Assembly: GCA_903889245.1 (NCBI GenBank)
Contig: CAISWQ010000028.1
Coordinates: forward strand, 1-64,000
DNA from: an uncultured Lentisphaerota bacterium
GTDB lineage: Bacteria > Verrucomicrobiota > Kiritimatiellia > CAIQIC01
Direction: 5' to 3'
Length of the DNA: 64,000 nt
Numbering within the stretch: the first letter of the stretch is position 1; each line of letters opens with the position of its first letter. The notes beneath the pieces are model-generated. The model was given only the letters and a program-made list of their open reading frames with translations. It was not told where the DNA came from and searched no databases. Shown here piece after piece: positions 50,520 to 59,617 of this stretch. The position numbers and the translations under genes were made by a program.

Positions 50520-51164
50520 TCACTCCTCCTTCAACGAGGCGATGAACTTGTCGGCCTGGGCGACGGACGCATCAAGGTCGCGCACCAGACTATCCACGTT
50601 GGTCTGCACGTTGACGAGTTCCTCACTCAAGCCCGCGATAGCCTTGGCGTTCAAGTTGTGCTTCATAAAGAGCACCTGGTCGCGCAGCGGCGCAAGCGCG
50701 GGCTCCAGTTTGGCCTCGGCCTTTTTCATGGCCCCGATCAGGTCCCGGTATTTGTCCGTGGCCAGGTCGAACTTCCGCTGGCTCGACCGGCGCAGCGCAT
50801 CGCTGGAGTATTGCTTGATTTCATCACGCCACTCGCGGAAGAGCGCGTCCGAGACATCCTCGACCGACCGGATGCGGTTACGGACCTCGGTGGCCCGGGC
50901 CTCGCTCCGCTTCAGGGTGGCATTGAGCTTGTTATATTCGTCCTCCAGGTCGCCGCCCTTGAAGTTGACAACGCTCTTGAACTGCTCCATCGCCGTCAGG
51001 AACTGCTGTTTCGCCTCGCCCTGCGCATCGCGCGCCTCCTTGACGCGGTCCTGCATGATATCGCGCTTGTGCACGCCCAGTTTTTCCATGGTGCCGTAAT
51101 AGATGGTACTGCACCCGCACACACCGCACAGCAAAGCCAACCCCAGCATCATACGCTTCTTCAT
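50520..51164 (-). CDS. DUF2959-family coiled-coil lipoprotein
   Basis: A 214-residue lipoprotein (LALLCGVCGCS, lipid on about C18). The mature part is helical and charged, with YYGTMEKLGVHKRDIM at the start and long heptad-like stretches (LEDEYNKLNATLKRSEARATEV). This matches DUF2959. An AGGAGA ribosome site precedes the ATG at 51164. It has its own promoter with phased direct repeats upstream. The function of the family is unknown. Confidence 0.82.
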   Translation of the reverse strand: MKKRMMLGLALLCGVCGCSTIYYGTMEKLGVHKRDIMQDRVKEARDAQGEAKQQFLTAMEQFKSVVNFKGGDLEDEYNKLNATLKRSEARATEVRNRIRSVEDVSDALFREWRDEIKQYSSDALRRSSQRKFDLATDKYRDLIGAMKKAEAKLEPALAPLRDQVLFMKHNLNAKAIAGLSEELVNVQTNVDSLVRDLDASVAQADKFIASLKEE

Positions 51165-51217
51165 GGTTCTCCTTTCGCCGGTCATGTACCACCGGCCGAC
51201 CGCGACAGCACGGCGGC

Positions 51218-51245
51218 ATTGTCGCGGGGTCCGCAGGGAAGTCAA
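51218..51245 (-). promoter_or_regulatory. Predicted promoter of the DUF2959 gene
   Basis: On the minus strand: -35 TTGACT (51240-51245), 16-bp spacer, -10 GACAAT (51218-51223), 54 bases before the ATG. The -35 is in register with the direct repeats just upstream. Confidence 0.6.
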
Positions 51246-51279
51246 GACCCGTGACAGACCCGTGACAGACCCGTGACAC
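51246..51279 (-). promoter_or_regulatory. Tandem 11-bp direct repeats with Pho-box geometry
   Basis: On the minus strand CTGTCAC occurs at 51251-51257 and 51262-51268 with GTGTCAC at 51273-51279, each 11 bp apart with GGGT between. The next unit in register is the -35 box (CTTGAC). PhoB-type regulators bind 11-bp direct repeats with a CTGTCAT core and 4-bp linkers that replace the -35. The similarity is in core and spacing; the GC linker differs from the known AT-rich one. Confidence 0.55.
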
Positions 51280-51296
51280 CTACCCCGCTGCAAGAG

Positions 51297-51345
51297 TTCC
51301 AAGCCCCCGGGATAAAAACACCGCCCTTCGTCCAAGCCTTGGAAA
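51297..51345. repeat. PAL palindrome pair (first copy decayed)
   Basis: A decayed copy near 51304 and a good copy centred at 51337, about 33 bp apart. Confidence 0.7.
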
Positions 51346-51389
51346 ACCGCCGCCAAGGCATCGAAAAACATGGCTGCCCTTTGTCCCAG

Positions 51390-51565
51390 CTTGGCAGCGG
51401 CGGGCGTACCGCTGCCAAGACCTCCGGTTTCCTGTCCTGGCCGGTGCGTTCGACTGTCAAGGCGCGGTGTTTTTGGGCAGCGGTACGGCTGAGGCTGCCA
51501 AGGCACGACGTTCCGCTGCCAAGGAATCCAATTTTTAGCCCAGAAATCCATTTTCGCTGCCAAGG
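51390..51565. repeat. GCTGCCAAGG dispersed decamer
   Basis: GCTGCCAAGG or GCTGCCAAGA begins at 51411, 51494, 51515 and 51556, with an inverted CTTGGCAGC at 51390-51398. The spacings 83, 21 and 41 bp are close to eight, two and four helical turns. Two copies continue as GAATCCAA. Possibly a half-site relative of the large palindrome family. Confidence 0.6.
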
Positions 51566-51854
51566 AATCCAAAATCTTGCCTTAGGAATTAGAAAAAACT
51601 GTCAAGAAATTGAAAAACTAAACACTCCCCCACAAAATAAACGCTCATTGTTGCCAAAAAATGCATGTTTTCTTGAAACTGGGGCGCCTGTGGACGTTGG
51701 ACGGCTTGGCGTGAGATCTTCTCCGGCAGACGTACGCAAAGGCGCGAAGCCGGCTGCTGCGCTCCTGCCCGCCGGCCCTGTTCACCGCCCTTCTTTCCCA
51801 GCCTTCCTGCCTTCCACATTCAAGCCGCTTATTGGGAGCGCAGGAACGACGCAG

Positions 51855-51921
51855 AAAAAAAGGGACGCCGCACGCCAAGGAGGTCGGGATGAGGAATCCC
51901 ATAGGTTGCGTGCGACGTCCC
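51855..51921 (-). terminator. Intrinsic terminator of the PEP-CTERM gene
   Basis: The arms 51862-51875 and 51908-51921 pair at 13 of 14 positions (GGGACG..CGCACGC). An inner hairpin GGGAT/ATCCC lies at 51886-51900. On the minus strand the stem is followed by seven T residues (51855-51861). It is about 100 bases after the PEP-CTERM stop codon. Confidence 0.85.
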
Positions 51922-52022
51922 ATGCGATTTATACCGCACACCACGCCCGCACACAAGACCCGAAAAGAAAATTTTCAACGAACCTTGGAGCCAGCGACGG
52001 GCAGGGCGCAGGCACGCGGCGA

Positions 52023-54758
52023 TCAGCGGTCGTTCATGCGCGGGAAGCGGCGGCGCAACAGGAAGACGAACCCGAAGATAAACAACAGTCCCAGTGATGC
52101 CGGTTCGGGGATGGAGACGTAATTCAACAGGAGATTATCCGCGCCATCGTTGCTGGTGTAGAAATAGGCCCGCGGACGCACCGTGGTCAGGGCAACCGCA
52201 TTGGTATCCAGTCCCACGTTGATCACGTCGAAAATTCCGTTCAGATTGCCGCCACCGGTGTTGTAGAGCACCAGCCAGGTCTGGTTGCTGTCCCAGAAGC
52301 TGTTGTTCCAATCCACCAGCGAGCCGGCGCTGGAGAAATCCAGATCCATGATCGCCAGACTGGCGATATCCGCGTTGCCACCGGTCAGGTTGAGGCCATC
52401 ATAGGCCACGCCGCGCAGCGCGGGACCGTTGGTATTATCCGTCAACTCCCAGGCCAGATGCGCGCCGTTACTGAAGGCCACCCCGTTGGTGAAGGTCAGG
52501 ATACCCGGGGAGTTGCCCGGCGCCAGCGTACCGCCCGCGAGGATGGTGGTGGCGCCGGCAATCGTGCCGGTGCCGCCGAGGAAGGCATCGCTGCTCACAA
52601 TCAAGGCCGCGGATTGCAGCCGGCCATTGACGCTCAACAGGCCGCCGTTGACCAAGGTGGTGCCCAGATAGGTGTTGGCAGCGGTCAGGTTGAGTCGGCC
52701 CGGCCCGGTCTTGGTTACCTGCCCGCTGGCGCCACTGATGATGCCGGACACCAGCAACGTGTCGTTGGTCCGCGTCACACTCACCAGCAGATTGTTCCCC
52801 AACCCGAGGTTCGCGGCGAGGGTGTGGTTGCCCTCCTCATCGGTGAGAGAACCCGTGTAGCCCGCCGACCCGATGGTGAGGCTGCCACCAGAACCCGTGG
52901 CGATTTCATAGGAGGAGGCCGCGTTGGAAAAAACCATGACGCGCACGGAGGGACTGGCGCCGTCCAGATTGATCGTGGTCGTGCCGCTCGTCGGACCGGC
53001 GGCAAAGGTCGCCGCGTCGTTCGTACTCAAACTGCCGTCCAAACCGGGCGTACCGCCCGCCACGTCCCAGTTGGTGTAATTATTCCATGTGCCGCTGGCA
53101 TTGGTGTTCCAGAGGCTGCGACCGGTATAAACAAAGCCGGCGACCGTGACGCCCTGCCCCGCCACACCCGTATAACCCAAGCCGCTGCCATTGACTTCGC
53201 GCGACGTGGCGTTGATTTGCAACGTGCCCAGCTTGTCGCCCGCCGTGTTATCGTTCAGGCCCGCCAGCAAGCTGCTGCTGTTGACGCTGCCGGCGACAAT
53301 ATTGCTCGCGGAGCCCGTGCCCGTCGCGCCGCCTGTCGCGGCCCCAAAGGTGGCCACCAGCGATTCCGAGAACGTGCCGGCCGGCGCCGTATTGGTGAGC
53401 ACCAAATATTGCCCCGTGAACGTACCGTTCTCATGAATGCGCCCCAAGTTGACGTTGGTAGTCTGCATGCCCATGGCGGCAAGCTGATAGCCGACCCCGA
53501 TGACGTTCACCACCTGATTGCCGAGGTTGGAGGCCACCAAGCCGCTCGTGCCGGCGCCATCCGAGGCATACCCCAGCGTGAACGAACCGCTGTTCGTGCC
53601 CACGCTGGCCGAGTTCAGACCCACCGTGATATTGCTGCGCACCTGCGCCCCCAACAAACCGATGGGTACGCCGCCGATCGTCAGATTGGCGCTGACGTCA
53701 TTGGTGCTGACGCTCAATTTTTCTGAATAACCATCGTTGGCGGCCGTGTTGGTCAAACCCAAGCTGGCGTTCAACGCATCATTAAGGTGATAGCTGCCGA
53801 AGTTGATGTTGGTGCCCGACAGCCCCGCCGCCGCCAGACGATAACCGACGCCACTGACGTTGATCACCCCGCTGGCGATATTGGTGGGACCGCCGGGAGC
53901 GCGGCTGGCTTTCGTCCCGTTCGTGTAGGAAGCAAACGTCAACGACACGCTGCCCGAGTTGGTGCCAACGCTGGCGCTGTTCATGCCCACCGAGAAATTG
54001 GTGTAGGTGTTGACGGCCAGCAGGTCCGTGGTCAGACCACTCAACACCGCCTGCCCGCTGCTGACGCCGGTGGAGTACAGCTTTTCCGTCGTATTGCTGG
54101 CCGTGAACATGGCCGCATTGGTCAGCCCGATCTGCGTGCTAAGCGTGCTGTTGATGCGGAAATTTCCGTAGCTGATGTTGGTGCCGCTCAATCTGAAATC
54201 GGCGAAGACATCCGTCGAGTTGAAATTCGTGGAGGCCGAGCCATCCGTCGTCTGGTCTTGCGCCCAGTAGAGCCCTTCCACCGGGACACCGCCGGAGTCA
54301 AGCGCCGTCGGACCGCCCTTGAAACGGTAGATATCGTTGCCCGTGCCCGGGGCCGTGGTCGAGAAACGCACCGAATAGCCGCCGGCGTCCAGCAGCGTAC
54401 TGGGGATGGCGACGTTCAGCAGATAATAGGCCGCGCCCTGTTGGAAGGCCGTGTAGGGGATATTGGTGGTGTACAGCGCCGTGCCCGTGCCGCCCAGACC
54501 ACTATAGAGAGTCAACGTGACCGGGGCTGTGGCGCCGTTGCCGATGTTCACGGTCAAACCAATGTTGGTGATCGTAAGCCCCGATTGAGCGCCGGCCGAG
54601 GTGACGCCAAAATTCCATGTGTTGGTATGCATGGTGATGTTGGCGGTCTGCCCCACGCCCACATTGATGCCTGCGTTACCGCCCCAAGCCACCAGCCAAC
54701 CGCCGCAGAGCCCGACGGCCAACCATCCAACCAGCCCTTGTCCCCGCATTTCTTTCAT
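52023..54758 (-). CDS. PEP-CTERM surface protein with autotransporter-type repeat
   Basis: A 911-residue exported protein. A signal peptide (GLVGWLAVGLCGGWLVAWG) starts it; the ATG at 54758 has AGGAG nine bases upstream and is preferred over those at 54785 and 54773. About residues 150-520 contain diverged repeats of 110-120 residues, marked by NSASVGTNSGS, VGYRLAAAGLSGTNINFG and LGLTNTA. A PATR-type autotransporter repeat lies near 690 (NTYLGTTLVNGGLLSVNG). The C-terminus has IPEPASLGLL, a helix and RRRF, the sorting tail cut by an exosortase. No exosortase is in the window. Confidence 0.9.
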   Translation of the reverse strand: MKEMRGQGLVGWLAVGLCGGWLVAWGGNAGINVGVGQTANITMHTNTWNFGVTSAGAQSGLTITNIGLTVNIGNGATAPVTLTLYSGLGGTGTALYTTNIPYTAFQQGAAYYLLNVAIPSTLLDAGGYSVRFSTTAPGTGNDIYRFKGGPTALDSGGVPVEGLYWAQDQTTDGSASTNFNSTDVFADFRLSGTNISYGNFRINSTLSTQIGLTNAAMFTASNTTEKLYSTGVSSGQAVLSGLTTDLLAVNTYTNFSVGMNSASVGTNSGSVSLTFASYTNGTKASRAPGGPTNIASGVINVSGVGYRLAAAGLSGTNINFGSYHLNDALNASLGLTNTAANDGYSEKLSVSTNDVSANLTIGGVPIGLLGAQVRSNITVGLNSASVGTNSGSFTLGYASDGAGTSGLVASNLGNQVVNVIGVGYQLAAMGMQTTNVNLGRIHENGTFTGQYLVLTNTAPAGTFSESLVATFGAATGGATGTGSASNIVAGSVNSSSLLAGLNDNTAGDKLGTLQINATSREVNGSGLGYTGVAGQGVTVAGFVYTGRSLWNTNASGTWNNYTNWDVAGGTPGLDGSLSTNDAATFAAGPTSGTTTINLDGASPSVRVMVFSNAASSYEIATGSGGSLTIGSAGYTGSLTDEEGNHTLAANLGLGNNLLVSVTRTNDTLLVSGIISGASGQVTKTGPGRLNLTAANTYLGTTLVNGGLLSVNGRLQSAALIVSSDAFLGGTGTIAGATTILAGGTLAPGNSPGILTFTNGVAFSNGAHLAWELTDNTNGPALRGVAYDGLNLTGGNADIASLAIMDLDFSSAGSLVDWNNSFWDSNQTWLVLYNTGGGNLNGIFDVINVGLDTNAVALTTVRPRAYFYTSNDGADNLLLNYVSIPEPASLGLLFIFGFVFLLRRRFPRMNDR

Positions 54759-54864
54759 AACCCCACTCCTCATATCAACAGCCAACTATGCGCGGAGACT
54801 GACTGGGAGCCGCCGTGTTGTCAAACTTTATTACCAGCCGAAAACGGCCGTCCCTGCGCAATTT

Positions 54865-54893
54865 TTTATAGCCGGGCGATGTTTTCCGTGTAA
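54865..54893 (-). promoter_or_regulatory. Predicted promoter of the PEP-CTERM gene
   Basis: Minus strand: -35 TTACAC (54888-54893), 17-bp spacer, -10 TATAAA (54865-54870), about 107 bases before the ATG at 54758. The gap is shared with the divergent nfeD-like gene. Confidence 0.55.
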
Positions 54894-54905
54894 GCTGACG
54901 CCGCC

Positions 54906-55397
54906 ATGAGCCAAGAACCTATACTTTATGCGGTGCTGTTGCTGGCCGGGCTGTTCCTGCTCGGCGCGGAAATCTATCTGCCGGGCGGCATCGTCGGCTT
55001 CCTCGGCGCGCTGGCGCTGCTGGGGGCGGCGGTGGTCGCCACACAGTTTCCCGCGCCGTGGAATATCCTCGGCGTGTTGTTGGTACTCCTCCTCTCGGCC
55101 CTCTGCATCTGGCTCTGGATCCGTTTTTTTCCACGCTCGAAAGTGGGCCGCAAGTTGACCTTGGAAGCCGATGGCAGCGCCTTCAAGGCTGCGGAGTCCG
55201 GCGCGATCCAGGTCGGCGCCGAGGGCAAGGCGCTCACCGCGCTGCGCCCCGCCGGACTGGCGCTGCTGAACGGCCAGCGTGTGGACGTGGTCGCAGAGAG
55301 CAGTTGGATTCAGGCGGGCGCGCGCGTCAAGGTCCTCGAGGTCGCCGGCAACCGGATCGTCGTCCGCCAGTTCGTCCCGCCGAAGGATGCCGCGTGA
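54906..55397 (+). CDS. NfeD-like membrane protein
   Basis: A 163-residue short NfeD protein without protease domain. Three hydrophobic helices (7-26, 28-46, 54-73) precede a C-terminal OB-fold domain with GAEGKALTALRPAGLALLNGQRVDVVAE and GARVKVLEVAGNRIVVRQ, the family signature. Short NfeD proteins partner flotillins in membrane microdomains; a floA gene is two genes downstream. The stop overlaps the next start (TGATG). Confidence 0.88.
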   Translation: MSQEPILYAVLLLAGLFLLGAEIYLPGGIVGFLGALALLGAAVVATQFPAPWNILGVLLVLLLSALCIWLWIRFFPRSKVGRKLTLEADGSAFKAAESGAIQVGAEGKALTALRPAGLALLNGQRVDVVAESSWIQAGARVKVLEVAGNRIVVRQFVPPKDAA

Positions 55398-56572
55398 TGA
55401 AGCGCCTGCTGCTGCCTCTGCTCGGAATCCTCGCCGGCTCGCTCACCGCGTCCGCCATCGAGTGGCGCGCCGTGCAGCACTTCGACCTGCCCGCCGGCCA
55501 GACCATGAGCAACGAGCTATGGCTGGTCGCCGACAGCCTCAAATGGGAGGGCCTCGCCGACCGCACCCTCTTCCTGCAAGCCCAACAAGTGGACCTCGCC
55601 GGCCAGTTCCAGCGCGACGTGTGGGCGCTGGCCGATACGCTGACCTTTGCCGGCCAAGCCCGGCAAGCTCTGCGGGTGGCGGCCAAGCGCAGCACGCAGA
55701 TCAACGGCCAAGTCGCCGGCACGCTGCTGGCGGCGGGCGAGACTGTGCAACTTCAAAAGGGCGCGCGTGTCGCGGAGGATGCGGTACTGCTCGGTCAGGA
55801 CATCATGATCGAGGGCGCGGTCAGCAACCGGCTCTGGGCGCTCGGCAACAAGGTCACGCTGGCCGGCCATATCGGCGGGACGGCGCGCATCGTCGCCGAG
55901 GACATCACCCTGATGCCCGGCGCGGTGATCGAGGGCGATCTGCGGTACAGCGCGGAGAAGGAATTGATCGCGCCGGAAGGCCTGTTGATCAAGGGCAAGC
56001 TTGAGCGCGTCCCCCGGCCGGACTTTGGCCTCTCGCTGTCGCCGCTGACGCTGGCGCAGACGGTCGCCATGCAGTTCGCGCTGTTCCTCGCCGCCTTGCT
56101 GGCCGGCCTGCCTTTCGTCGCGCTGTTCCCCTCGTTCACCACGCGCGCGGTCGCGCAACTGCGGACGCAGCCGGGCAAGTGCCTGCTGGCGGGCGGCATT
56201 GCGCTGGCGTTGCTGCCAATGCTGGCGGTGATGGCCGCCCTGACCTGGATCGGCCTGCCGCTCGGCGCGCTGTTGTTGGGCCTGTGGGCGACGCTGCTCT
56301 ACCTCGCAAAATTTATTGTTGCGATTGCGCTGGCGGTGCGGCTGCTCACGCTGCGCGGCCAGCCGACGCGGCCGCTCGGCGCGCTGCCGGTGCTGGTCGT
56401 CGGGCTCTTTTTGCTGTATGTTGGCGCCGCGTTGCCGGTCATCGGCTTCGCGGTCCAGTTGGTGGCGGCGTTGTATGGCCTGGGCGCGTTGGTGCTCACG
56501 TTGTTCTATGGCGAGCGGGGCGCGCTGGTGCGCGGAACCGAACCGCCGCCGTTGGGCGGCTTGAGTTCATGA
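55397..56572 (+). CDS. Membrane protein with bactofilin-like beta-helix domain
   Basis: A 391-residue protein with a signal peptide (LLLPLLGILAGSLTASA). Residues 30-200 form short beta repeats (LWLVADSLKWEGLADRTL, VWALADTLTFAGQAR, RLWALGNKVTLAGHIGG), like the polymer-forming beta helix of bactofilins but facing the periplasm. About five membrane helices fill residues 225-375. It sits between the NfeD-like gene and floA and is probably part of the same membrane assembly. Function unknown. Confidence 0.7.
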   Translation: MKRLLLPLLGILAGSLTASAIEWRAVQHFDLPAGQTMSNELWLVADSLKWEGLADRTLFLQAQQVDLAGQFQRDVWALADTLTFAGQARQALRVAAKRSTQINGQVAGTLLAAGETVQLQKGARVAEDAVLLGQDIMIEGAVSNRLWALGNKVTLAGHIGGTARIVAEDITLMPGAVIEGDLRYSAEKELIAPEGLLIKGKLERVPRPDFGLSLSPLTLAQTVAMQFALFLAALLAGLPFVALFPSFTTRAVAQLRTQPGKCLLAGGIALALLPMLAVMAALTWIGLPLGALLLGLWATLLYLAKFIVAIALAVRLLTLRGQPTRPLGALPVLVVGLFLLYVGAALPVIGFAVQLVAALYGLGALVLTLFYGERGALVRGTEPPPLGGLSS

Positions 56573-56611
56573 AGGTGAGCGGTTGAACAAGTCAAAGCAA
56601 AGGAGCTAACC

Positions 56612-57637
56612 ATGCTGGGTAACATTGGACTGATTCTGTTGGCGGCGCTGGCGATCCCGATCCTGATCGTCCTCGGCCTGATCTTCTACTTCCTGAAAAT
56701 TTGGATTCAGGCGCTGACCTCCGGGGCGCGCGTCAGCTTCTTCACGCTGATCGCCATGAAACTGCGCCGCGTGCCGCCCTCGCTGATCGTCGAGGCGCGC
56801 ATCCGGCTCGTCAAGGCCGGCATCGCCCTCGATACCCCGCCCCTCGAAGCCCACTACCTCGCCGGCGGCGACGTCATCCAGGTCGTCAACGCGCTGATCG
56901 CCGCCGACAAGGCCGGCATCCCGCTCGCGTTCCAAACCGCCTGCGCGATCAACCTCGCCGGCCGCGACGTCCACGCCGCCGTCCAGACGAGCGTCAACCC
57001 CAAAGTCATTGACTGTCCGGATCCCGCCCGCGGCTCCACGCTGCTCGACGCCGTTGCCAAGGATGGCATCCGCCTGCTCGTCAAGGCGCGCGTCACGGTG
57101 CGCACGAACCTCAAGCAGCTCGTCGGTGGCGCGACCGAGGAGACGATCATTGCCCGCGTCGGTCAGGGCATCGTCAGTGCCATTGGCTCCTCCGCCAGCT
57201 ATAAGGACGTGTTGGAAAACCCCGACAAGATCAGCCGCAAGGTGCTCGATAGCGGCCTCGACTCGCAGACCGCGTTCGAGATCGTCTCGATTGATATCGC
57301 CGATGTCTCCGTCGCCGGCGTCAGCGGCGCGCGCGAAGTTGCCAATGTCGGTGCGCTGCTGGAGACCGAGCGCGCCGAGGCCGATAAGAAGCTGCGCCAG
57401 GCCGAGGCCGAGGGCCGCCGCGTCATGGCCGTCGCCGCCGAGCAGGAAATGCGCGCGCGGACGCAGGAGATGCAGGCCAAGCTCGTCGAGGCGCAGGCGC
57501 AGATTCCTATCGGCATCGCGCAGGCGCTGAAGGAAGGCAAGCTCGGCGTCATGGATTATCTGCGGATGCAGAACCTGATGGCCGATACCTCGATGCGCGA
57601 GTCGCTCTCCGGCGGCGAGGAGCAGCCCAAGACCTGA
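56612..57637 (+). CDS. floA: Flotillin-like protein FloA
   Basis: A 341-residue FloA (YqfA/UPF0365) protein. An N-terminal membrane hairpin (residues 3-35) precedes an SPFH-like core with [46 protein letters not shown] and [27 protein letters not shown] charged coiled coil at about 245-300 is [18 protein letters not shown]. Flotillins order lipid microdomains and, in Bacillus, affect fluidity and secretion. The NfeD-like gene in this operon is the usual partner. A four-unit palindrome array follows. Confidence 0.93.
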   Translation: MLGNIGLILLAALAIPILIVLGLIFYFLKIWIQALTSGARVSFFTLIAMKLRRVPPSLIVEARIRLVKAGIALDTPPLEAHYLAGGDVIQVVNALIAADKAGIPLAFQTACAINLAGRDVHAAVQTSVNPKVIDCPDPARGSTLLDAVAKDGIRLLVKARVTVRTNLKQLVGGATEETIIARVGQGIVSAIGSSASYKDVLENPDKISRKVLDSGLDSQTAFEIVSIDIADVSVAGVSGAREVANVGALLETERAEADKKLRQAEAEGRRVMAVAAEQEMRARTQEMQAKLVEAQAQIPIGIAQALKEGKLGVMDYLRMQNLMADTSMRESLSGGEEQPKT

Positions 57638-57641
57638 TGTG

Positions 57642-57750
57642 TTCCAAGCCTTGGAAAAATCCGCGCGGAAAGTTCCAAGGCTTGGAAAAAAATCCATGAA
57701 ATTTTCCCATGCCTGGAAAAAACCATAGTCCGCGGTTCCCATCCCTGGAA
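57642..57750. repeat. PAL-31 palindrome array (4 units)
   Basis: Copies centred at 57649, 57680, 57711 and 57743 (gaps 31, 31, 32 bp). The array fills the gap from the floA stop to the ATG of the next gene; the last unit ends two or three bases before that ATG. Confidence 0.95.
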
Positions 57751-57752
57751 AC

Positions 57753-58397
57753 ATGACGCTGCCGCTGCCAGTCCATGTGGCCGCCTCCGGCTTCGAGCTG
57801 CTGGTGTGGCTGATCGTCGGCCTGATCTGGCTGGTCTTCCAGGGGCTCGCGGCGGCGAAGAAGAAGTCGTCGCAAGGGGAGGGCGAGGAGCAGCCGCCGC
57901 TGCGCCCGCCGCCGCACAAGGAAGAAGTCCCCGGCGATGAGCTGCGCGAATTGATCGAAACGCTCACCGGCCGCAAACCGCCGATGCAGGCCGAGGATGA
58001 CGAAGAAGCGGAGCCGCCCGCGCTGCCACGGCCCGCGCCCAGGCCGGTGATCGTCCGCAAGATGACGCTGCCGCCGCAGCGTCGTACGGCCGTAGCCGCG
58101 GCGCGACCGGCGCCGCCCCCGATTCCGCCCCCCGTCCCGGAGCTGGTCGCAACACCGGAGCCCGCGCCGGTACTGACCGCGCAGATGGTGTTTGCGCAGG
58201 CGGAGATGACGCGCGAGGCGTTGCGGCTCGCACCGTTGATGAAGATGAAGTGGCCGCGCAGCCAGCTTCAGCGCCTCGGCGGCGCGGCCAAACGCACCGC
58301 CGACGCCGCCCGCCTCAAGCGCCAGCTGCTCGGCCACGCCGCCCTGCGGCAGGCGATGGTCAGCCGCATCGTCCTCGGCCCGCCGGGCGGACGTTAG
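57753..58397 (+). CDS. Single-pass membrane protein with proline-rich linker
   Basis: A 214-residue protein of unknown family. One hydrophobic helix lies at about 10-32 (GFELLVWLIVGLIWLVFQGL). A cytosolic segment with DELRELIETLTGRKPP follows, then a proline-rich linker (about 85-135), and a helical C-terminal part with LGGAAKRTADAARLKRQLLG. The start codon stands directly after the palindrome array and lacks a clear ribosome site. It may belong to the floA operon. Confidence 0.6.
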   Translation: MTLPLPVHVAASGFELLVWLIVGLIWLVFQGLAAAKKKSSQGEGEEQPPLRPPPHKEEVPGDELRELIETLTGRKPPMQAEDDEEAEPPALPRPAPRPVIVRKMTLPPQRRTAVAAARPAPPPIPPPVPELVATPEPAPVLTAQMVFAQAEMTREALRLAPLMKMKWPRSQLQRLGGAAKRTADAARLKRQLLGHAALRQAMVSRIVLGPPGGR

Positions 58398-58480
58398 CGG
58401 CATGTGCCAGCGTGATTTTTATTTGAACATTCCCGCCCGAAAAACAGTCCAACCGCATACAATCTGCGCAAAGGAGCAAC

Positions 58481-59470
58481 ATGAGCAACGGCATCGGGAT
58501 CATTAACGAGCAGGTGAAGGCGGAGAGCGCGTGGATTACGGCGCTCCGCATGGAGATCGGCAAGGTCATCATCGGCCAGAAATACCTGGTGGACCGGCTG
58601 CTGGTCGGCCTGTTGGGCAACGGCCATATTTTACTCGAAGGCGTGCCGGGCCTCGCGAAGACGCTGTCGGTCAAGACGCTGGCCGCCGCCATCCAGACCA
58701 GTTTCCAACGCATTCAATTCACACCCGATCTGCTGCCTGCCGACCTGCTGGGCACGCAGGTGTACAGCCCGAAGGATGGCACCTTCTCGACCAAGCGCGG
58801 CCCGATCTTCACCAACGTGCTGCTCGCCGATGAGATCAACCGTGCGCCGGCCAAGGTCCAGAGCGCGCTGCTGGAGGCGATGCAGGAGCGGCAGGTGACG
58901 ATCGGCGGCGAGACACACAAGCTGCCCAATCCCTTCCTTGTGCTCGCCACGGAAAACCCGATCGAGCAGGAGGGCACCTATCCACTCCCAGAGGCGCAGG
59001 TTGACCGCTTCATGCTCAAGCTGCGCATCACCTATCCGGTCATCGAGGAGGAGAAACAGATCCTTGAAATGATGGCCGTCACCGACAAAACCTTTGCGGT
59101 TTCGCCGGTGGTGACGCCGGAAACAATTGCCCGCGCCCAGCAGGTTGTGAACGAAATCTACATGGACGACAAGATCAAGGACTACATCCTGAGCATCGTC
59201 TTTGCCACGCGCGAGCCGGAGAAGTACAAGCTGGCGCTCAAGGACTACCTGCGCTACGGCGCCTCGCCGCGCGCGACCATCTACCTCGCCGTCGCCGCCC
59301 GCGCGCAGGCGTTCCTGCAAGGGCGCGGCTACGTGACGCCGCAGGACGTGAAGACCATCGCGCCCGACGTGCTGCGCCACCGCCTCATCGCCTCCTATGA
59401 GGCGGAAGCGGAGGAACTCACCACCGATGACCTGATCGGGCGCATCTTGAGCGAGCTGCCGGTCCCCTGA
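58481..59470 (+). CDS. MoxR-family AAA ATPase
   Basis: A 329-residue AAA+ ATPase of the MoxR group, thought to act as a chaperone for metal or complex assembly with VWA proteins. Walker A is GVPGLAKT at 54-61, Walker B LLADEINRAPAKVQ near 110-123, the sensor ATENPIEQEGTYPLPEAQ near 150-167, and a C-terminal lid. An AAAGGAG ribosome site and a TACAAT -10-like box (58458-58463) precede it. It heads the Bat operon. Confidence 0.93.
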   Translation: MSNGIGIINEQVKAESAWITALRMEIGKVIIGQKYLVDRLLVGLLGNGHILLEGVPGLAKTLSVKTLAAAIQTSFQRIQFTPDLLPADLLGTQVYSPKDGTFSTKRGPIFTNVLLADEINRAPAKVQSALLEAMQERQVTIGGETHKLPNPFLVLATENPIEQEGTYPLPEAQVDRFMLKLRITYPVIEEEKQILEMMAVTDKTFAVSPVVTPETIARAQQVVNEIYMDDKIKDYILSIVFATREPEKYKLALKDYLRYGASPRATIYLAVAARAQAFLQGRGYVTPQDVKTIAPDVLRHRLIASYEAEAEELTTDDLIGRILSELPVP

Positions 59471-59617
59471 AGCATGTCTGATTTGATGATTTACGATTTA
59501 TGATTTGCCGATAACCATGGCGGACAATTCCACACCTCGTAATCCTTCAAATCATCGGGACCGCCCGGCGAAAAATCATCAAATCACAAATCATCAAATC
59601 TTAAATATCCCGCCGCC
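59471..59617. repeat. AAATCAT/TGATTT low-complexity tract
   Basis: Repeats of ATTTATGATTTG and AAATCATCAAATC between moxR and the DUF58 gene. A related tract is at 62453-62486. Simple-sequence DNA within an otherwise compact operon. Confidence 0.75.

Larger units (their letters stand above)
51165..52022. other. 858-bp gene-free region: promoter, operator-like repeats, palindromes, terminator
   Basis: No gene is supported. From left to right it holds the DUF2959 promoter and CTGTCAC repeats (51218-51279), a palindrome pair (51297-51345), a GCTGCCAAGG repeat group (51390-51565), an AT-rich tract (51570-51680) and the terminator of the PEP-CTERM gene (51855-51921). Confidence 0.8.
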
